Shown: positions 35,072-44,426 of the stretch, piece after piece
How the letters are laid out: every line of letters starts with the position of its first letter
Position numbering within the stretch: position 1 is the stretch's first letter
Source: Promethearchaeota archaeon
Lineage (GTDB): Archaea; Asgardarchaeota; Lokiarchaeia; Sigyniarchaeales; SOKP01
Reading direction: 5' to 3'
Assembly (NCBI GenBank): GCA_019058365.1
Contig: JAHPZE010000004.1
Location: 186,001 to 250,000, forward strand
DNA length: 64,000 nucleotides
Translations under genes and position numbers: made by a program
The notes under the pieces: generated by a model
What the model was told of the DNA's origin: nothing
Database searches by the model: none
What the model saw: the letters and a program-made list of their open reading frames with translations, nothing else

Positions 35072-36004
35072 ATGGCAGAAAAAAAAGTATTTTCTAAATT
35101 AGGTGAAAAGTTAGCAAATGGGGAATTTATACTAACAGGCGAGCTAGAGCCTGAAAAAACTTGTGATCTTTCACATACAATCCAAGAAGCTAAAGAAATG
35201 GCTCCATACGTTGTTGCTGCCAATGTTACTGATAGTCCACTTGGAATAGTAACAATTAATAGTATGGCTGCCTCTCATATTATTCAAAAAGAAGCTGAGT
35301 TGGAAGTGATTTGGCAACTTACAGTAAGAGACGTGAATAAATTAGGTATAGCTGGAATGATAATGGGGGGTCATGCATTAGGATTGAGAAATGTTTTATC
35401 TCTTACTGGGGATCATCCTGCCCTTGGAGATATGCCTGAATCTAAACCTGTATTTGATCTTGATTCAGCGACTCTAGTTAAATTAATACGAGAGATGGTT
35501 GATAAGGGAAAAATAAATGGTCATGAAATTGAACATCCTCCAACTCTTCATGTAGGAGCCGCTGCAAATCCAAACGCAGATCCTATGGGAGCTGAGATTT
35601 TAAAAATTGGAAGAAAAGCCGAAGCAGGCTGTGAATTTATACAAACTCAAGTTGTTTACGATTTGGACAGAACTATTGAATTTTTAAGTGAGATCAAAAA
35701 GTATAACGTTCCAGTTTTACTTGGAATTTTTCCAATGAAAAGCTATGGTATTGCCAAGGGTTTTGATACTTTTGTTCCTGGAGTTGATGTTCCAAAGGAC
35801 ATTTTAGCCAAATGGAAAAACATCAAAACAGAGTTTAAGGATGATAAAAAGGAACAGAATAGATTATATGATCAGGCTAATTATGAGTTTTTCAAGCCCT
35901 TTATTTCCGAACTAAAGAGAAAGGGTTTATTAGCGGGCGTACATTGCATGGCTGTTCATTATCCCCGAATCTTTCCTAAATTGATGGAAGTAATTCAAGC
36001 TTAA
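35072..36004 (+). CDS. metF: Methylenetetrahydrofolate reductase family (MetF), second copy
   Basis: A 310-residue MetF paralog with LTGELEPEKTCD, ANVTDSPLG, WQLTVRDVNKLG, LSLTGDHPALGDMPESKPVFDLDS, HVGAAANPNADPMG, FIQTQVVYDLDR and PVLLGIFPMKSYGIAKGFDTFVPGVDVP. It matches the copy at 24389-25327 motif by motif. GGAGGTAGAATCAAA precedes the ATG. Two complete metV-metF pairs in one window suggest distinct electron-donor partners or conditions; the second pair lacks its own Hdr genes. Confidence 0.92.
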   Translation: MAEKKVFSKLGEKLANGEFILTGELEPEKTCDLSHTIQEAKEMAPYVVAANVTDSPLGIVTINSMAASHIIQKEAELEVIWQLTVRDVNKLGIAGMIMGGHALGLRNVLSLTGDHPALGDMPESKPVFDLDSATLVKLIREMVDKGKINGHEIEHPPTLHVGAAANPNADPMGAEILKIGRKAEAGCEFIQTQVVYDLDRTIEFLSEIKKYNVPVLLGIFPMKSYGIAKGFDTFVPGVDVPKDILAKWKNIKTEFKDDKKEQNRLYDQANYEFFKPFISELKRKGLLAGVHCMAVHYPRIFPKLMEVIQA

Positions 36005-36029
36005 ATTTAATTTCTTTTTATTTTTTTTA

Positions 36030-37121
36030 TTATGGTAATTTGATAACTTTACCAACTTTTAAATCAAAATAAGTCTCTTTAAACGTCTCCTTAAAAATAT
36101 TAATGCTCTCTATGCTGCTATCATGAGGTGAAAGCGCGATTAATTTAGGATTTCTAGCTTTTAGGTAATCTAAAGCGAAATCTCGATCATTTTTATCCCA
36201 TGGTTCCCATGGTGGTCTTTTTGTCATGATAAATTTATGAATTGGCAATCCTGACCAAATATCCTCATCACCTGGGAAATTTGGGATAGGCAAATGTAAT
36301 CCTCCTATAAAACCATAAATGGGTGTATTAAATAAAGCTTCTACACGATCTATTATCTTTTTAATTCCTTGATGTCCACAACCGACAATAATTACAATCC
36401 CTTTTCCTTCAACATTTATAGCCATAGCCTGTTCGTAAATATCTCTAAAAAAAAACAAAGGATTATGTATAGGACCGATGGAAGCTATACCCTCTGATAT
36501 GACCTCTGGACCTTTCACTTGGCTTATAATAGCAGTAGGATGAGTCATGGGAACAGGAGTAAATGCTTTTACATGGTTTAGGTTAAGTTGGGTTCCTGAA
36601 AGTGAAAATGTATTCTTCTGAGCCCATTGTAAACCTCCTACATGATCACCATGTAAGTGTGAAATAAAAATATACTTAAAGTCTTCTAAAGTGATACCTA
36701 AAGCCTCCATATTCTTTAGAAGGGGAGATGGATGCTTTCTATTAGGATTTAAACCTGTATCATATAGAATACCTACATCATCAGCTTTAATATAATAGGA
36801 AACTCCATTTTCAGTGAAGAGATTATTTTCAGCATGATAATCGATAAGAGGGACAATCTCCAAATCTTTAACTATGCCTATATCATCTAATTTGTTGAAC
36901 TTAGTACTCGACCACTCATTCTCAATAATTTGTTTATTCTTTTCAAATCTTTTGTTCAATACCATTAAAGTGAATAAAGGAAGTGACATTTGAAAAGCTC
37001 GCATCAATTCAAACTCAGAAAGTTTCTCTCCATTTACAATTTTGGATATAATCTCACGATCCTTTATTAGAGGATATTCTTTTAGCAATTTCTTGATTTC
37101 TTCTAAGCTTATACTACTCAA
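36030..37121 (-). CDS. Metallo-beta-lactamase-fold hydrolase, COG1237-like
   Basis: A 363-residue protein. After a helical N-terminal 110 residues comes an MBL domain: HLHGDHVGG (metal site), the long insert, VVGCGHQGIKKIIDRVEALFNTPIYGFIGGLHLP. The GCxHxGIxxII...IGGxHL pattern belongs to COG1237 proteins, several of which act in pterin (methanopterin) synthesis as ribofuranosylaminobenzene-phosphate-linked enzymes; this exact role is not certain here. The N-terminal helical extension is unusual. TTG start at 37121 without a clear ribosome-binding site. Confidence 0.85.
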   Translation of the reverse strand: MSSISLEEIKKLLKEYPLIKDREIISKIVNGEKLSEFELMRAFQMSLPLFTLMVLNKRFEKNKQIIENEWSSTKFNKLDDIGIVKDLEIVPLIDYHAENNLFTENGVSYYIKADDVGILYDTGLNPNRKHPSPLLKNMEALGITLEDFKYIFISHLHGDHVGGLQWAQKNTFSLSGTQLNLNHVKAFTPVPMTHPTAIISQVKGPEVISEGIASIGPIHNPLFFFRDIYEQAMAINVEGKGIVIIVGCGHQGIKKIIDRVEALFNTPIYGFIGGLHLPIPNFPGDEDIWSGLPIHKFIMTKRPPWEPWDKNDRDFALDYLKARNPKLIALSPHDSSIESINIFKETFKETYFDLKVGKVIKLP

Positions 37122-37210
37122 TTTAAAAACCAGATTTGATTCTTTATTTTAATATTGTATTTAGTCTACTTTATTTATTTCTTATTATTTTATTCAATCG
37201 GCTTACACTT

Positions 37211-38278
37211 TTATCCAAAGGAAATTCCACCTGATTTTGTTATTAAGCTCCAATCTTCCCAAGCATAACTAGTATCTATCATAGTAGGAGAATTACAACT
37301 GTCGCAGTTTTCTGTTTCTTTTAAATATTGTTGAAATCGTGGTAAATTCATGGCTTCTTTAACAGAGGTTTCTCGTAAATTTGCGATTGGTCTATCTAAT
37401 CGAAGACAATCTTCGATATCACCATTAGAATTAACAAACATGAAGACCTTCCTTGCATGGCATCGATAAGTTTTCTTTCCTCCGATGAAATGTTTCAAGT
37501 ACATTTCTGAATTTAATATGTGAGAGCCATTCCTTTTTGCATCTAAAATTCTCGAAAAAGCATCACTTATTTCCTGGTCCGTTGCAGAAAGTTCTCCTTT
37601 TTCATCCATATCCCCATATGAATAGTGGCGTATGGTATTTATTACATTAAATGCAATAGGAATCTCTATTTTATTGCCAAGAGCAATCATTTCATCAACA
37701 CGATGAATGTTAAATTTACTAATAGAAAAACTAAATTGTAAAGAAATAAGAGGATAATCCCTTTTAATTATTTCAACTGATTTCATTATATTATCATACA
37801 ATCCAGGCAATGACCTAATTTTATCATGTTCTTCTCGTATAGGAGAATCAAGAGACATAAGAATAAGGTCAAGATCATCCCCAAATTCAAGGATTCGTTT
37901 AGGTATAAGAAAACCATTGGTCACCATACCTATAAACGCAAAGTTGGCTTCATGCTTGGCAAATTTTATAATATCAGAAATATCTTTGCGAAGCGTAGGC
38001 TCGCCCCCCCAAAGAATAGATATTAGAAAACCTTCTTCTTTAGCCTCCAAATAAATACGTTTTATTTCTTCTAATGTTAATTCGTTTTTAACTGAATTAT
38101 CTTTCCAAAAACAAGACTCACAGTTACAATTGCATCGTAATGTCATAAGGAAATGAAAAATGAATGGTTTACCTCCACTATCTTTTGCTTGTTTTGCTGC
38201 GATTGCTAATTTGGCAAACATTTTACTTTTTTGTTGTTTTATATCTTTGGTTGTTATTTTTTGCGCCATAAAGGTCAT
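37211..38278 (-). CDS. Radical SAM protein with SPASM-like C-terminus
   Basis: A 355-residue radical SAM enzyme. The cluster-binding motif CNCNCESC (C-x3-C-x2-C) lies near residue 50, in FHFLMTLRCNCNCESCFWKDN. ILWGGEPTLRKDI is the glycine-rich SAM segment, and VTNGFLIP and LMSLDSP follow the TIM-barrel pattern. The C-terminal part has CHARKVFMFVNSNGDIEDCLRL and ETENCDSCNSP, likely an auxiliary cluster region as in SPASM proteins. Product unknown; such proteins modify peptides or heme-like molecules. ATG start. Confidence 0.9.
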   Translation of the reverse strand: MTFMAQKITTKDIKQQKSKMFAKLAIAAKQAKDSGGKPFIFHFLMTLRCNCNCESCFWKDNSVKNELTLEEIKRIYLEAKEEGFLISILWGGEPTLRKDISDIIKFAKHEANFAFIGMVTNGFLIPKRILEFGDDLDLILMSLDSPIREEHDKIRSLPGLYDNIMKSVEIIKRDYPLISLQFSFSISKFNIHRVDEMIALGNKIEIPIAFNVINTIRHYSYGDMDEKGELSATDQEISDAFSRILDAKRNGSHILNSEMYLKHFIGGKKTYRCHARKVFMFVNSNGDIEDCLRLDRPIANLRETSVKEAMNLPRFQQYLKETENCDSCNSPTMIDTSYAWEDWSLITKSGGISFG

Positions 38279-38422
38279 TTTATTTTATTTTAAATTTTAA
38301 ATAATTTAAGTAATTATTTTCAAATATCAATTTTTTTTATATTTTATTATAATTACTAATTTATTTCCATCTCAAGATTTAGGAATAAAAATAGAAAAAA
38401 ATTGACTTTTTGGTGATATTAA

Positions 38423-39133
38423 TTGAGTTCAAGACAAGAGGAGCATATTGTTGGTGGAGGTAAGATTCGTAGTGTGATTTTAGGGTTGAATGATGGATTA
38501 ATCTCAACATTCACATTATTAGTAGGAGTAGCAGCAGCAACTTTAACTTCAACAGGCAGTAATGCAATTGTAGTATTAACAGGATTTGCGGCTATGGTTT
38601 CTGGAGCAATTAGTATGGGACTCGGTGAGTATATTTCGAGTAAATCTGAGTATAATTACATTAAAAATGAATTAAAAAAAGAAAGAGCAGAAATTGAACT
38701 TTTTCCCAAAGAAGAAAAAGAAGAAGTTAAGGAGATTTTTGAAAAAATGGGACTAGAAGGAGCCACACTTAATGCATGTGTAGATAAGATTACTTCAAAT
38801 AAACAAGTTTGGCTGGATTTTCTAACAAAAAGTGAGTTAGGATTAGAAGAACCAGAAAACCCTATTTTGGGAGCGCTATTGACATTTGTTGCATTTGTTT
38901 CTGGATCTTTTTTAACACTATTTGCATATTTTTTCAATTTGGGCTTAATTTCATTAATTTTATCCTCCCTGATCTCTTTCACATTGTTATTTATCGTGGG
39001 AGTTCTAAAGACTAGAATTACCGGAGAAAAAAAATTTAAAAGCGGGTTAGAGATGGTACTTATTGGAATTGTGGCTTTTATAGCATCATACGCAATAGGT
39101 ACTCTGCTTGAGCAATTAATTACCGTTGTCTAA
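38423..39133 (+). CDS. VIT1/CCC1-family iron/manganese transporter
   Basis: A 236-residue membrane protein. GLNDGLISTFTLLVGVAAAT is the family signature, and FAAMVSGAISMGLGEYISSKSEYNY follows. Five hydrophobic helices are visible (two before residue 75, three after 145), with an acidic cytoplasmic insert between them (KKERAEIELFPKEEKEEVKEIFEKMGLEG) that binds metal in the family. GGTGATATTAA precedes the TTG start at 38423. It converges with the rubrerythrin gene, consistent with iron handling and oxidative-stress defence. Confidence 0.92.
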   Translation: MSSRQEEHIVGGGKIRSVILGLNDGLISTFTLLVGVAAATLTSTGSNAIVVLTGFAAMVSGAISMGLGEYISSKSEYNYIKNELKKERAEIELFPKEEKEEVKEIFEKMGLEGATLNACVDKITSNKQVWLDFLTKSELGLEEPENPILGALLTFVAFVSGSFLTLFAYFFNLGLISLILSSLISFTLLFIVGVLKTRITGEKKFKSGLEMVLIGIVAFIASYAIGTLLEQLITVV

Positions 39134-39152
39134 ACAGAAAAACAAAAATATG

Positions 39153-39719
39153 CTAATATTCTTGAAAGAAATTTTGACTATGTTCACATATTGGGCAAAC
39201 TAAGGGAGGAGCTTCAATTTCGACGTTTCCACAGATCTGACATACAAAAATTTTCCTTTTCTCAATGGATTTATTATTCTCTAAAAATTTTAAGTAATCT
39301 GTAAATAATTCAGCATGAACTTTCTCTGCTCTTCTTGCTAATGAAAAAGATAGCTCAGCAACTTCAATTCCCTCTTTTTTAGAATTTTTTACGAAATTTT
39401 TATACATCTTCTTAGTTTCATAAGTTTCTCCACTGATAGCATCAATTAAGTTTGACTTTGTATCTTTGATGTGGTTTTTTAAGTCAACTTCATTCACTTC
39501 TACGAAATCTTCTGTCTTCACACCCGCATTAGTGAGAACTGCCAATGCTCTAATATGGTTTTTTATATGGATCGTTTCTGCAACTGAAATAGCCTCAAAC
39601 AAATGAGCAACCTCAGAAAGATTTTCTTCTCTTGCTTTTTCAGCGCATAATTCATATTTTCGTTTCGCGTTACTTTCTCCATTAATAGCCTCTTTTAAAT
39701 TTTTTATAACAGTTAACAT
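39153..39719 (-). CDS. Rubrerythrin
   Basis: A 188-residue di-iron protein with a rubredoxin-like tail; reduces hydrogen peroxide in anaerobes. The N-terminal four-helix bundle has the iron-ligating glutamates in NLKEAINGESNAKRKYELCAEKA, EAISVAETIHIKNH, ISGETYETKKMYKN and RAEKVHAELFTDYL. The C-terminus CQICGNVEIEAPPLVCPICEHSQNFF is a rubredoxin-type [Fe(Cys)4] site. Normal length. Its stop lies 19 bp from the VIT1 stop. Confidence 0.95.
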   Translation of the reverse strand: MLTVIKNLKEAINGESNAKRKYELCAEKAREENLSEVAHLFEAISVAETIHIKNHIRALAVLTNAGVKTEDFVEVNEVDLKNHIKDTKSNLIDAISGETYETKKMYKNFVKNSKKEGIEVAELSFSLARRAEKVHAELFTDYLKFLENNKSIEKRKIFVCQICGNVEIEAPPLVCPICEHSQNFFQEY

Positions 39720-39917
39720 TTTTTTTAAACTATTTTATGAATTTAAAACCTTAATAAATTGAGATTTAAAAGTAATATCTTCTATTTTATTATATCTTTT
39801 ATTTTTTAAAAAAATGAATTATTTCAAACTTTTCTGTATTGATTTTTATTATTATTTTATATTATTAATACCAGAAACCTGAACAAACGCACTCTGGAAT
39901 TGTAAAAAATACATATT

Positions 39918-41696
39918 TTACTCTCTAAATAAAGTTAAATTTAACTCACGCAATTTATTTTTATCCATCTTTATTATTTCACGATCATAAGTTAGTAAAC
40001 CATTAATTTCATACTCAACATCAGTAATTTGTGTGTAGATTGCAGCACATAATCCATTTTCAATTAAAAGTATAAGTTTTGAAATCATCTTTTCATATAT
40101 ATTCAAGAGCTTATGCTGATCCTGCAAATTCCTATACACAAATTTTCCTTTAGATTTCCACATATGACCTTCAACCTTAAGTCCCAATCCACCAAATTCT
40201 CCTACAACAGCAGCTCTTCCATTAAGTTTGTTTGGCATTTTAGGATCAGGATATTTATGAATGTCTCGGATATCCCCAACTCCTTTATCAAACCACCCAC
40301 TAGCATTATTTATAAGACGTGAAGAATCTAGATTTCGAGCTGTATCAACTATTTTTTCTGTATCAAATTGTCCCCATCCTTCATTAAATGGAATCCAAAC
40401 TATAACGGAGGGTGAGTTATAAAGCAAATTAATCATAGTTTTTAGCATATCATAATAATTTTTCTTGGCATAATCTTTCCTCTTTCCTTTAAATCTCTTT
40501 TCACTTATAAGTTTCATTTTAATATGCTTTAATATGTTCCAATGTTCTCCATTTGGCATATCTTGCCAAACTAGTATGCCTATTTTATCACAATGATAAT
40601 ACCAGCGAGCAGGTTCTATCTTAACATGTTTTCGAATCAAGTTAAATCCAAGTTCTTTGGTGATTTCAATATCATATTTGAGTGCATCATCAGTTGGAGC
40701 TGTATATAATCCATCAGGCCAATATCCCTGATCTAGAGTGCCATATTGAAGAAGAGGTTTATTATTTAATTCTATCACTTTAAAATCCTTCATATTCCTA
40801 CCGAGTGCTATTTTTCGCATTCCAAAATAACTCTTTACTTTATCTAGAATTACATTATTTCTTTTGATCTCCACGATAATGTCATAAAGATATGGAGAAT
40901 CTGGACTCCAAAGTTTAGGTGATTGAATTTTAAATAAAATCTCTTTCTCAGGTGTCTCATGATCAGTTATGATTTGACCTTCTTTCTCAAGAATAATTGT
41001 ATGGATTAAATCATTCTTTTGGGAACCTATGATATTCACTTTAAGGTTTAGAGTTTCATTATCAATATTTGGAATCATTGTTAAACTTTCAAAATAGGTA
41101 TCTAAGACTGGTTCAAGCCAAACGGTCTGCCAAATGCCTGAAACGGCGGTATAAAATATTATATTTGGCTTTAAAGATTGTTTACCATGTTCTTGATGTC
41201 CCTTATCAGTAGAATCCCAAACTGATACGACTAATTCATTATCTTCTCCTTTTTTCAGATATTTAGAAATTTCGAAATAAAATGTTGTAAATCCCCCTTT
41301 ATGAACACCAACTAACGATTCATTAATCCAAATTGTTGTTTCCCAATCGACAGCACCAAAGTGTAAGAGAATTTTTTTTTGATTCCATGAATCAGGTACT
41401 ATAAATGTTCGATGATACCATAATTTTTGTTTAGAGCCCAATTTTCTCTTTACTCCAGATAAAGCAGATTCTATAGGATAAGGTACAAGAATCTTCCCTT
41501 CAAAGCCATCAATATAATTTTGCTCTTTTGGGCGGATAGCATAGTCCCACAGTCCATTCAAATTTAACCATTCTTTCCGTTTAAGTTGCGGTCGTGGATA
41601 CTTAGGTAGTGGTTTTTCAGGATCTATTTTACTTACCCATCGAGTCATTATTTGACCTTCTATGGGTTTCCATGAAGTTTTTTTACTTTCTTTCAT
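39918..41696 (-). CDS. Glycoside hydrolase family 2 (beta-galactosidase/glucuronidase-like)
   Basis: A GH2 enzyme of about 592 residues. The N-terminal sugar-binding domain includes WLNLNGLWDYAI and WYHRTFIVPDSW, followed by an Ig-like domain and a TIM barrel. Catalytic residues: the acid/base Glu in IPFNEGWGQFD and the probable nucleophile Glu in VVGEFGGLG. No signal peptide, so cytoplasmic. The start used is ATG at 41694-41696, 17 bp after the end of the upstream gene; the frame is open further upstream to 41777, but that overlaps the methyltransferase gene and adds a poorly composed tail. Substrate cannot be inferred. Unusual in a window otherwise centred on one-carbon metabolism. Confidence 0.9.
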   Translation of the reverse strand: MKESKKTSWKPIEGQIMTRWVSKIDPEKPLPKYPRPQLKRKEWLNLNGLWDYAIRPKEQNYIDGFEGKILVPYPIESALSGVKRKLGSKQKLWYHRTFIVPDSWNQKKILLHFGAVDWETTIWINESLVGVHKGGFTTFYFEISKYLKKGEDNELVVSVWDSTDKGHQEHGKQSLKPNIIFYTAVSGIWQTVWLEPVLDTYFESLTMIPNIDNETLNLKVNIIGSQKNDLIHTIILEKEGQIITDHETPEKEILFKIQSPKLWSPDSPYLYDIIVEIKRNNVILDKVKSYFGMRKIALGRNMKDFKVIELNNKPLLQYGTLDQGYWPDGLYTAPTDDALKYDIEITKELGFNLIRKHVKIEPARWYYHCDKIGILVWQDMPNGEHWNILKHIKMKLISEKRFKGKRKDYAKKNYYDMLKTMINLLYNSPSVIVWIPFNEGWGQFDTEKIVDTARNLDSSRLINNASGWFDKGVGDIRDIHKYPDPKMPNKLNGRAAVVGEFGGLGLKVEGHMWKSKGKFVYRNLQDQHKLLNIYEKMISKLILLIENGLCAAIYTQITDVEYEINGLLTYDREIIKMDKNKLRELNLTLFRE

Positions 41697-41712
41697 ATTA
41701 TTTGAAATCAGA

Positions 41713-42312
41713 TTATCTTTTTTTCTTTGGAAAGAACATTCCTGTTTGCTTTTTATAATCAATATAGGGTTCTCCATATCGAATCTCTAAATCTTTTTCT
41801 TCTGCTTTACAAAACCAATAAAAAATTGGAAACCATACAATAGAATATAGAAAAAGAAAGGGAGAGTTTAACACCAATGCAATTACCCACCAAATAAACA
41901 CTTCTCCAAGTGCTTGAGGATGTCGAATTTTTTTATATATTCCCCCATACAGAGTATGTTTTTTATCTGGGAAAAGAGCCTCTCTTCCAGCATCTTTAAC
42001 CCCCTTTAGCATAATATATAAACATGGAATAAGAATAACAAAACTAAGAATAACAGAGATCCAATAATCCCAAATAAAAAATTGAGGAATATGAATTGGT
42101 AGAGGAAAAAACAAATATAGAATAAAATTAACAGCAGTAATTAGTTCAAAAACACTAGCAATAATTCGATAATTTCCACATCTCGCATATGCTTTCTCAC
42201 CAATTTTTTGTTCTAATTTTGCTGGACCTACACTTTTAATATAGAAAAATGCCATTAGTATAGTTGAAATAATTAGGATTGAAAAATTAATCCATTCTAT
42301 CATATTATTCAC
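41713..42312 (-). CDS. Isoprenylcysteine carboxyl methyltransferase-like membrane protein (ICMT/PEMT family)
   Basis: A 199-residue integral membrane protein with four to five hydrophobic helices. The C-terminal ICMT signature is clear: YGGIYKKIRHPQALGEV, then WFCKAEEKDLEIRYGEPYIDYKKQTGMFFP. The family uses SAM to methylate prenylated proteins or lipids. No prenylated Cys motif is seen in the GTPases of this window, so the substrate is unknown. Followed 17 bp later by the GH2 gene; preceded 7 bp by an MBL gene. Confidence 0.88.
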   Translation of the reverse strand: MNNMIEWINFSILIISTILMAFFYIKSVGPAKLEQKIGEKAYARCGNYRIIASVFELITAVNFILYLFFPLPIHIPQFFIWDYWISVILSFVILIPCLYIMLKGVKDAGREALFPDKKHTLYGGIYKKIRHPQALGEVFIWWVIALVLNSPFLFLYSIVWFPIFYWFCKAEEKDLEIRYGEPYIDYKKQTGMFFPKKKR

Positions 42313-42318
42313 TTTAAA

Positions 42319-43341
42319 TTAGCAATAATATAAAAGTTTTCCATTACTTTCAATTGCTTTTACTTTATCTTCCGCTTCAAGATAAAAGAGATGCCCTAAC
42401 ACTTCACTTAATGCCATATAAGAATTCATTTCGTCTAAATCTTCTCCAAAATGGATTTGAGATATTCTATAAGCAGTCATAGGATTATCTTTAATCAATC
42501 TTGAAATCTCTGTTAATCTATTTTGATGATGTTCTTTAATTTGTTGAATCCGTTCATGGGGGTTATAAATTATCTCTTGGTGAGCAGGGAAAATTATTTT
42601 TGGATTTAACTTGTCAATTTTATCTAAAGAGATTAAATAATGCTTTAAAATGTTCTTAAAATCGTGATTTTTGTATTTTTCTGCCATATCAGTAGGAATA
42701 ATGAAATTTCCTATGTGAGGTGTAATTCGACTCAAAATGTGGTCCCCAGAGAAAAGATACTTATTTTCCTTATCAAAAATACAAATATGGCCGAAACTGT
42801 GTCCTGGAGTCCAAATAATTTCTAATCTTTCAAATAATATATCTCCATCGTGTACTACAATATCAGGTTTTTGATATTCCAAAAATTTTGGCCAATATGT
42901 AAAAAACTGAACAATTCTATTTCCTTGTTCTTCACTGAGTCCATAATTTATCAATTGGTTTGCTGTCAGTCTGGCTTCTTGTTCTAATTCAGGTAACTGC
43001 TCATCATTAGTTTCCCATTTCAATAGATCATGAGTTATGTCATGCATTAAGATTTTAAGCTCAGGATTTTTCTGCTTGAGTACTTTAACTAAGCCTATAT
43101 GATCTGTATGAATGTGTGTAATGATGCAATAGTCAATATCTCGAATTGAAATGTTAATATCTTCAAAAGCAGAGAATAATTTTTTTTTCCAATTACCCAT
43201 ATTTAAACCAGCATCTATAAGGATATTCTTTCCCTGAAGTTTAAATAGATAAACACATATGTATTTGACGGGGAAAGGAACAGGTATTTTTATTCGATGT
43301 ACTCCATTAATTTCAGTTAATTCAAATTTAGAACTAGACAA
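42319..43341 (-). CDS. Metallo-beta-lactamase-fold hydrolase, 340 aa
   Basis: MBL domain with HIHTDHIGLV metal motif, PEL..HDIT, HSFGHICIF, SGDHILSRITPHIG and IFPAHQEI. The C-terminal 70 residues (HHQNRLTEISRLIKDNPMTAYRISQIHFGEDLDEMNSYMALSEVLGHLFYLEAEDKV) are a helical domain as found in long MBL hydrolases of the glyoxalase-like type. TTG start at 43341 after TAGATGAATTACCA. First gene of a three-gene minus-strand run with the ICMT-like and GH2 genes. Confidence 0.88.
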   Translation of the reverse strand: MSSSKFELTEINGVHRIKIPVPFPVKYICVYLFKLQGKNILIDAGLNMGNWKKKLFSAFEDINISIRDIDYCIITHIHTDHIGLVKVLKQKNPELKILMHDITHDLLKWETNDEQLPELEQEARLTANQLINYGLSEEQGNRIVQFFTYWPKFLEYQKPDIVVHDGDILFERLEIIWTPGHSFGHICIFDKENKYLFSGDHILSRITPHIGNFIIPTDMAEKYKNHDFKNILKHYLISLDKIDKLNPKIIFPAHQEIIYNPHERIQQIKEHHQNRLTEISRLIKDNPMTAYRISQIHFGEDLDEMNSYMALSEVLGHLFYLEAEDKVKAIESNGKLLYYC

Positions 43342-43624
43342 TGGTAATTCATCTAATATTCTTACTTTATTAGGTAAAATTTTGAGAATTTTAGTACTTT
43401 CCGATACTAATATTCAGAAATGATTTGATAAAAAATAATAATATAAAACCTAAATAATTTAATATTCAATTATGTAATTTGATTTAATACTTTAGAAAAC
43501 AATGCCAGAGTTGATCTACATAGATAAACTCCTAGAACCGCATATCAAACATACCAATATCGTTACTTGGTCAATAAATATTGTTATAGAGATTTAATCT
43601 TTTAAGAAAAAAAGGAAAAAAAAA

Positions 43625-44425
43625 TTAAAATTTAGTTTTTTTCTGGAAAATTAAAATACCTAATAAAGTGAAACCAATCGAAAAAGCAACTACAATTAAT
43701 ATTCCTCCCAGTATAGTAATTGGAAGCGCTTTAGCACTTGCTCCTATTAATGAACTACTATATAAATTGTCATTTAATCCTTGTCCAAGTACAGTAAGTT
43801 GCAGAAATATTTGTTTAGCCCAAAACGGGGGTGTAAAATAAACAATAGGACTTTCAAACGGCATTAAACTTCCTGAGAGAAAAATTAATACCATGAATAT
43901 TAATAATGAAAAAGCATTAGCTATTTCGACAGTTTTTGAAACACTTGCTATCATTATTCCCAAACCAACCGCAGATATACCAAATAAAACAGATACTAAG
44001 AATCCAAAAAATAATTCTAATGGACCTACAAAATATAAACCTAGTATCACGTAGCCAAAAATGAACATAATTATAATTTGAAGCATTAAGAAAAATGATT
44101 CAGAAATTAATGCCCCTAAAAATATATTTTTTCTACCGGTTGGCATAGTATCTAAGCGAGTTAACATCCCTGATCCTTTCTCTTGAGCAAACATAATAGC
44201 AGCAGTCATAGTTCCTATACCTGTTGCATATATAACCATCCCTGGAAAAAAATAATCAAAATAACTTCGACCAGAAGGATCCACTTCAGACCCTATAATA
44301 AAGTAAAACATAATGGTGAACATTATGGGTAATAGAAGTGAAAAAAATAGATATTGCCAGTGTCTTAGCTTATCTTTAAGATTTTTGATCGCTATTTGGA
44401 TAGCTTTATTTTCTAATAAGGTCAT
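43625..44425 (-). CDS. ABC-2 type transporter permease
   Basis: A 266-residue permease with six hydrophobic helices. SYFDYFFPGMVIYATGIGTMTAAIMFAQEKGSGMLTRLDTMP is the ABC-2 signature region, with FLSGSLMPFESPI late in the protein. The substrate is unknown; such DrrB/NodJ-like exporters move drugs, lipids or polysaccharides out of the cell. It begins 1 bp after the ATPase gene, so the two make one transporter. Confidence 0.93.
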   Translation of the reverse strand: MTLLENKAIQIAIKNLKDKLRHWQYLFFSLLLPIMFTIMFYFIIGSEVDPSGRSYFDYFFPGMVIYATGIGTMTAAIMFAQEKGSGMLTRLDTMPTGRKNIFLGALISESFFLMLQIIIMFIFGYVILGLYFVGPLELFFGFLVSVLFGISAVGLGIMIASVSKTVEIANAFSLLIFMVLIFLSGSLMPFESPIVYFTPPFWAKQIFLQLTVLGQGLNDNLYSSSLIGASAKALPITILGGILIVVAFSIGFTLLGILIFQKKTKF

Positions 44426-44426
44426 T

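Noticed and set aside
43502..43597. 31-codon plus-strand frame MPELIYIDKLLEPHIKHTN... in the 43.3-43.6 kb spacer.
   Set aside because: No ribosome-binding site, no promoter, no recognisable motif; chance is enough to explain it.
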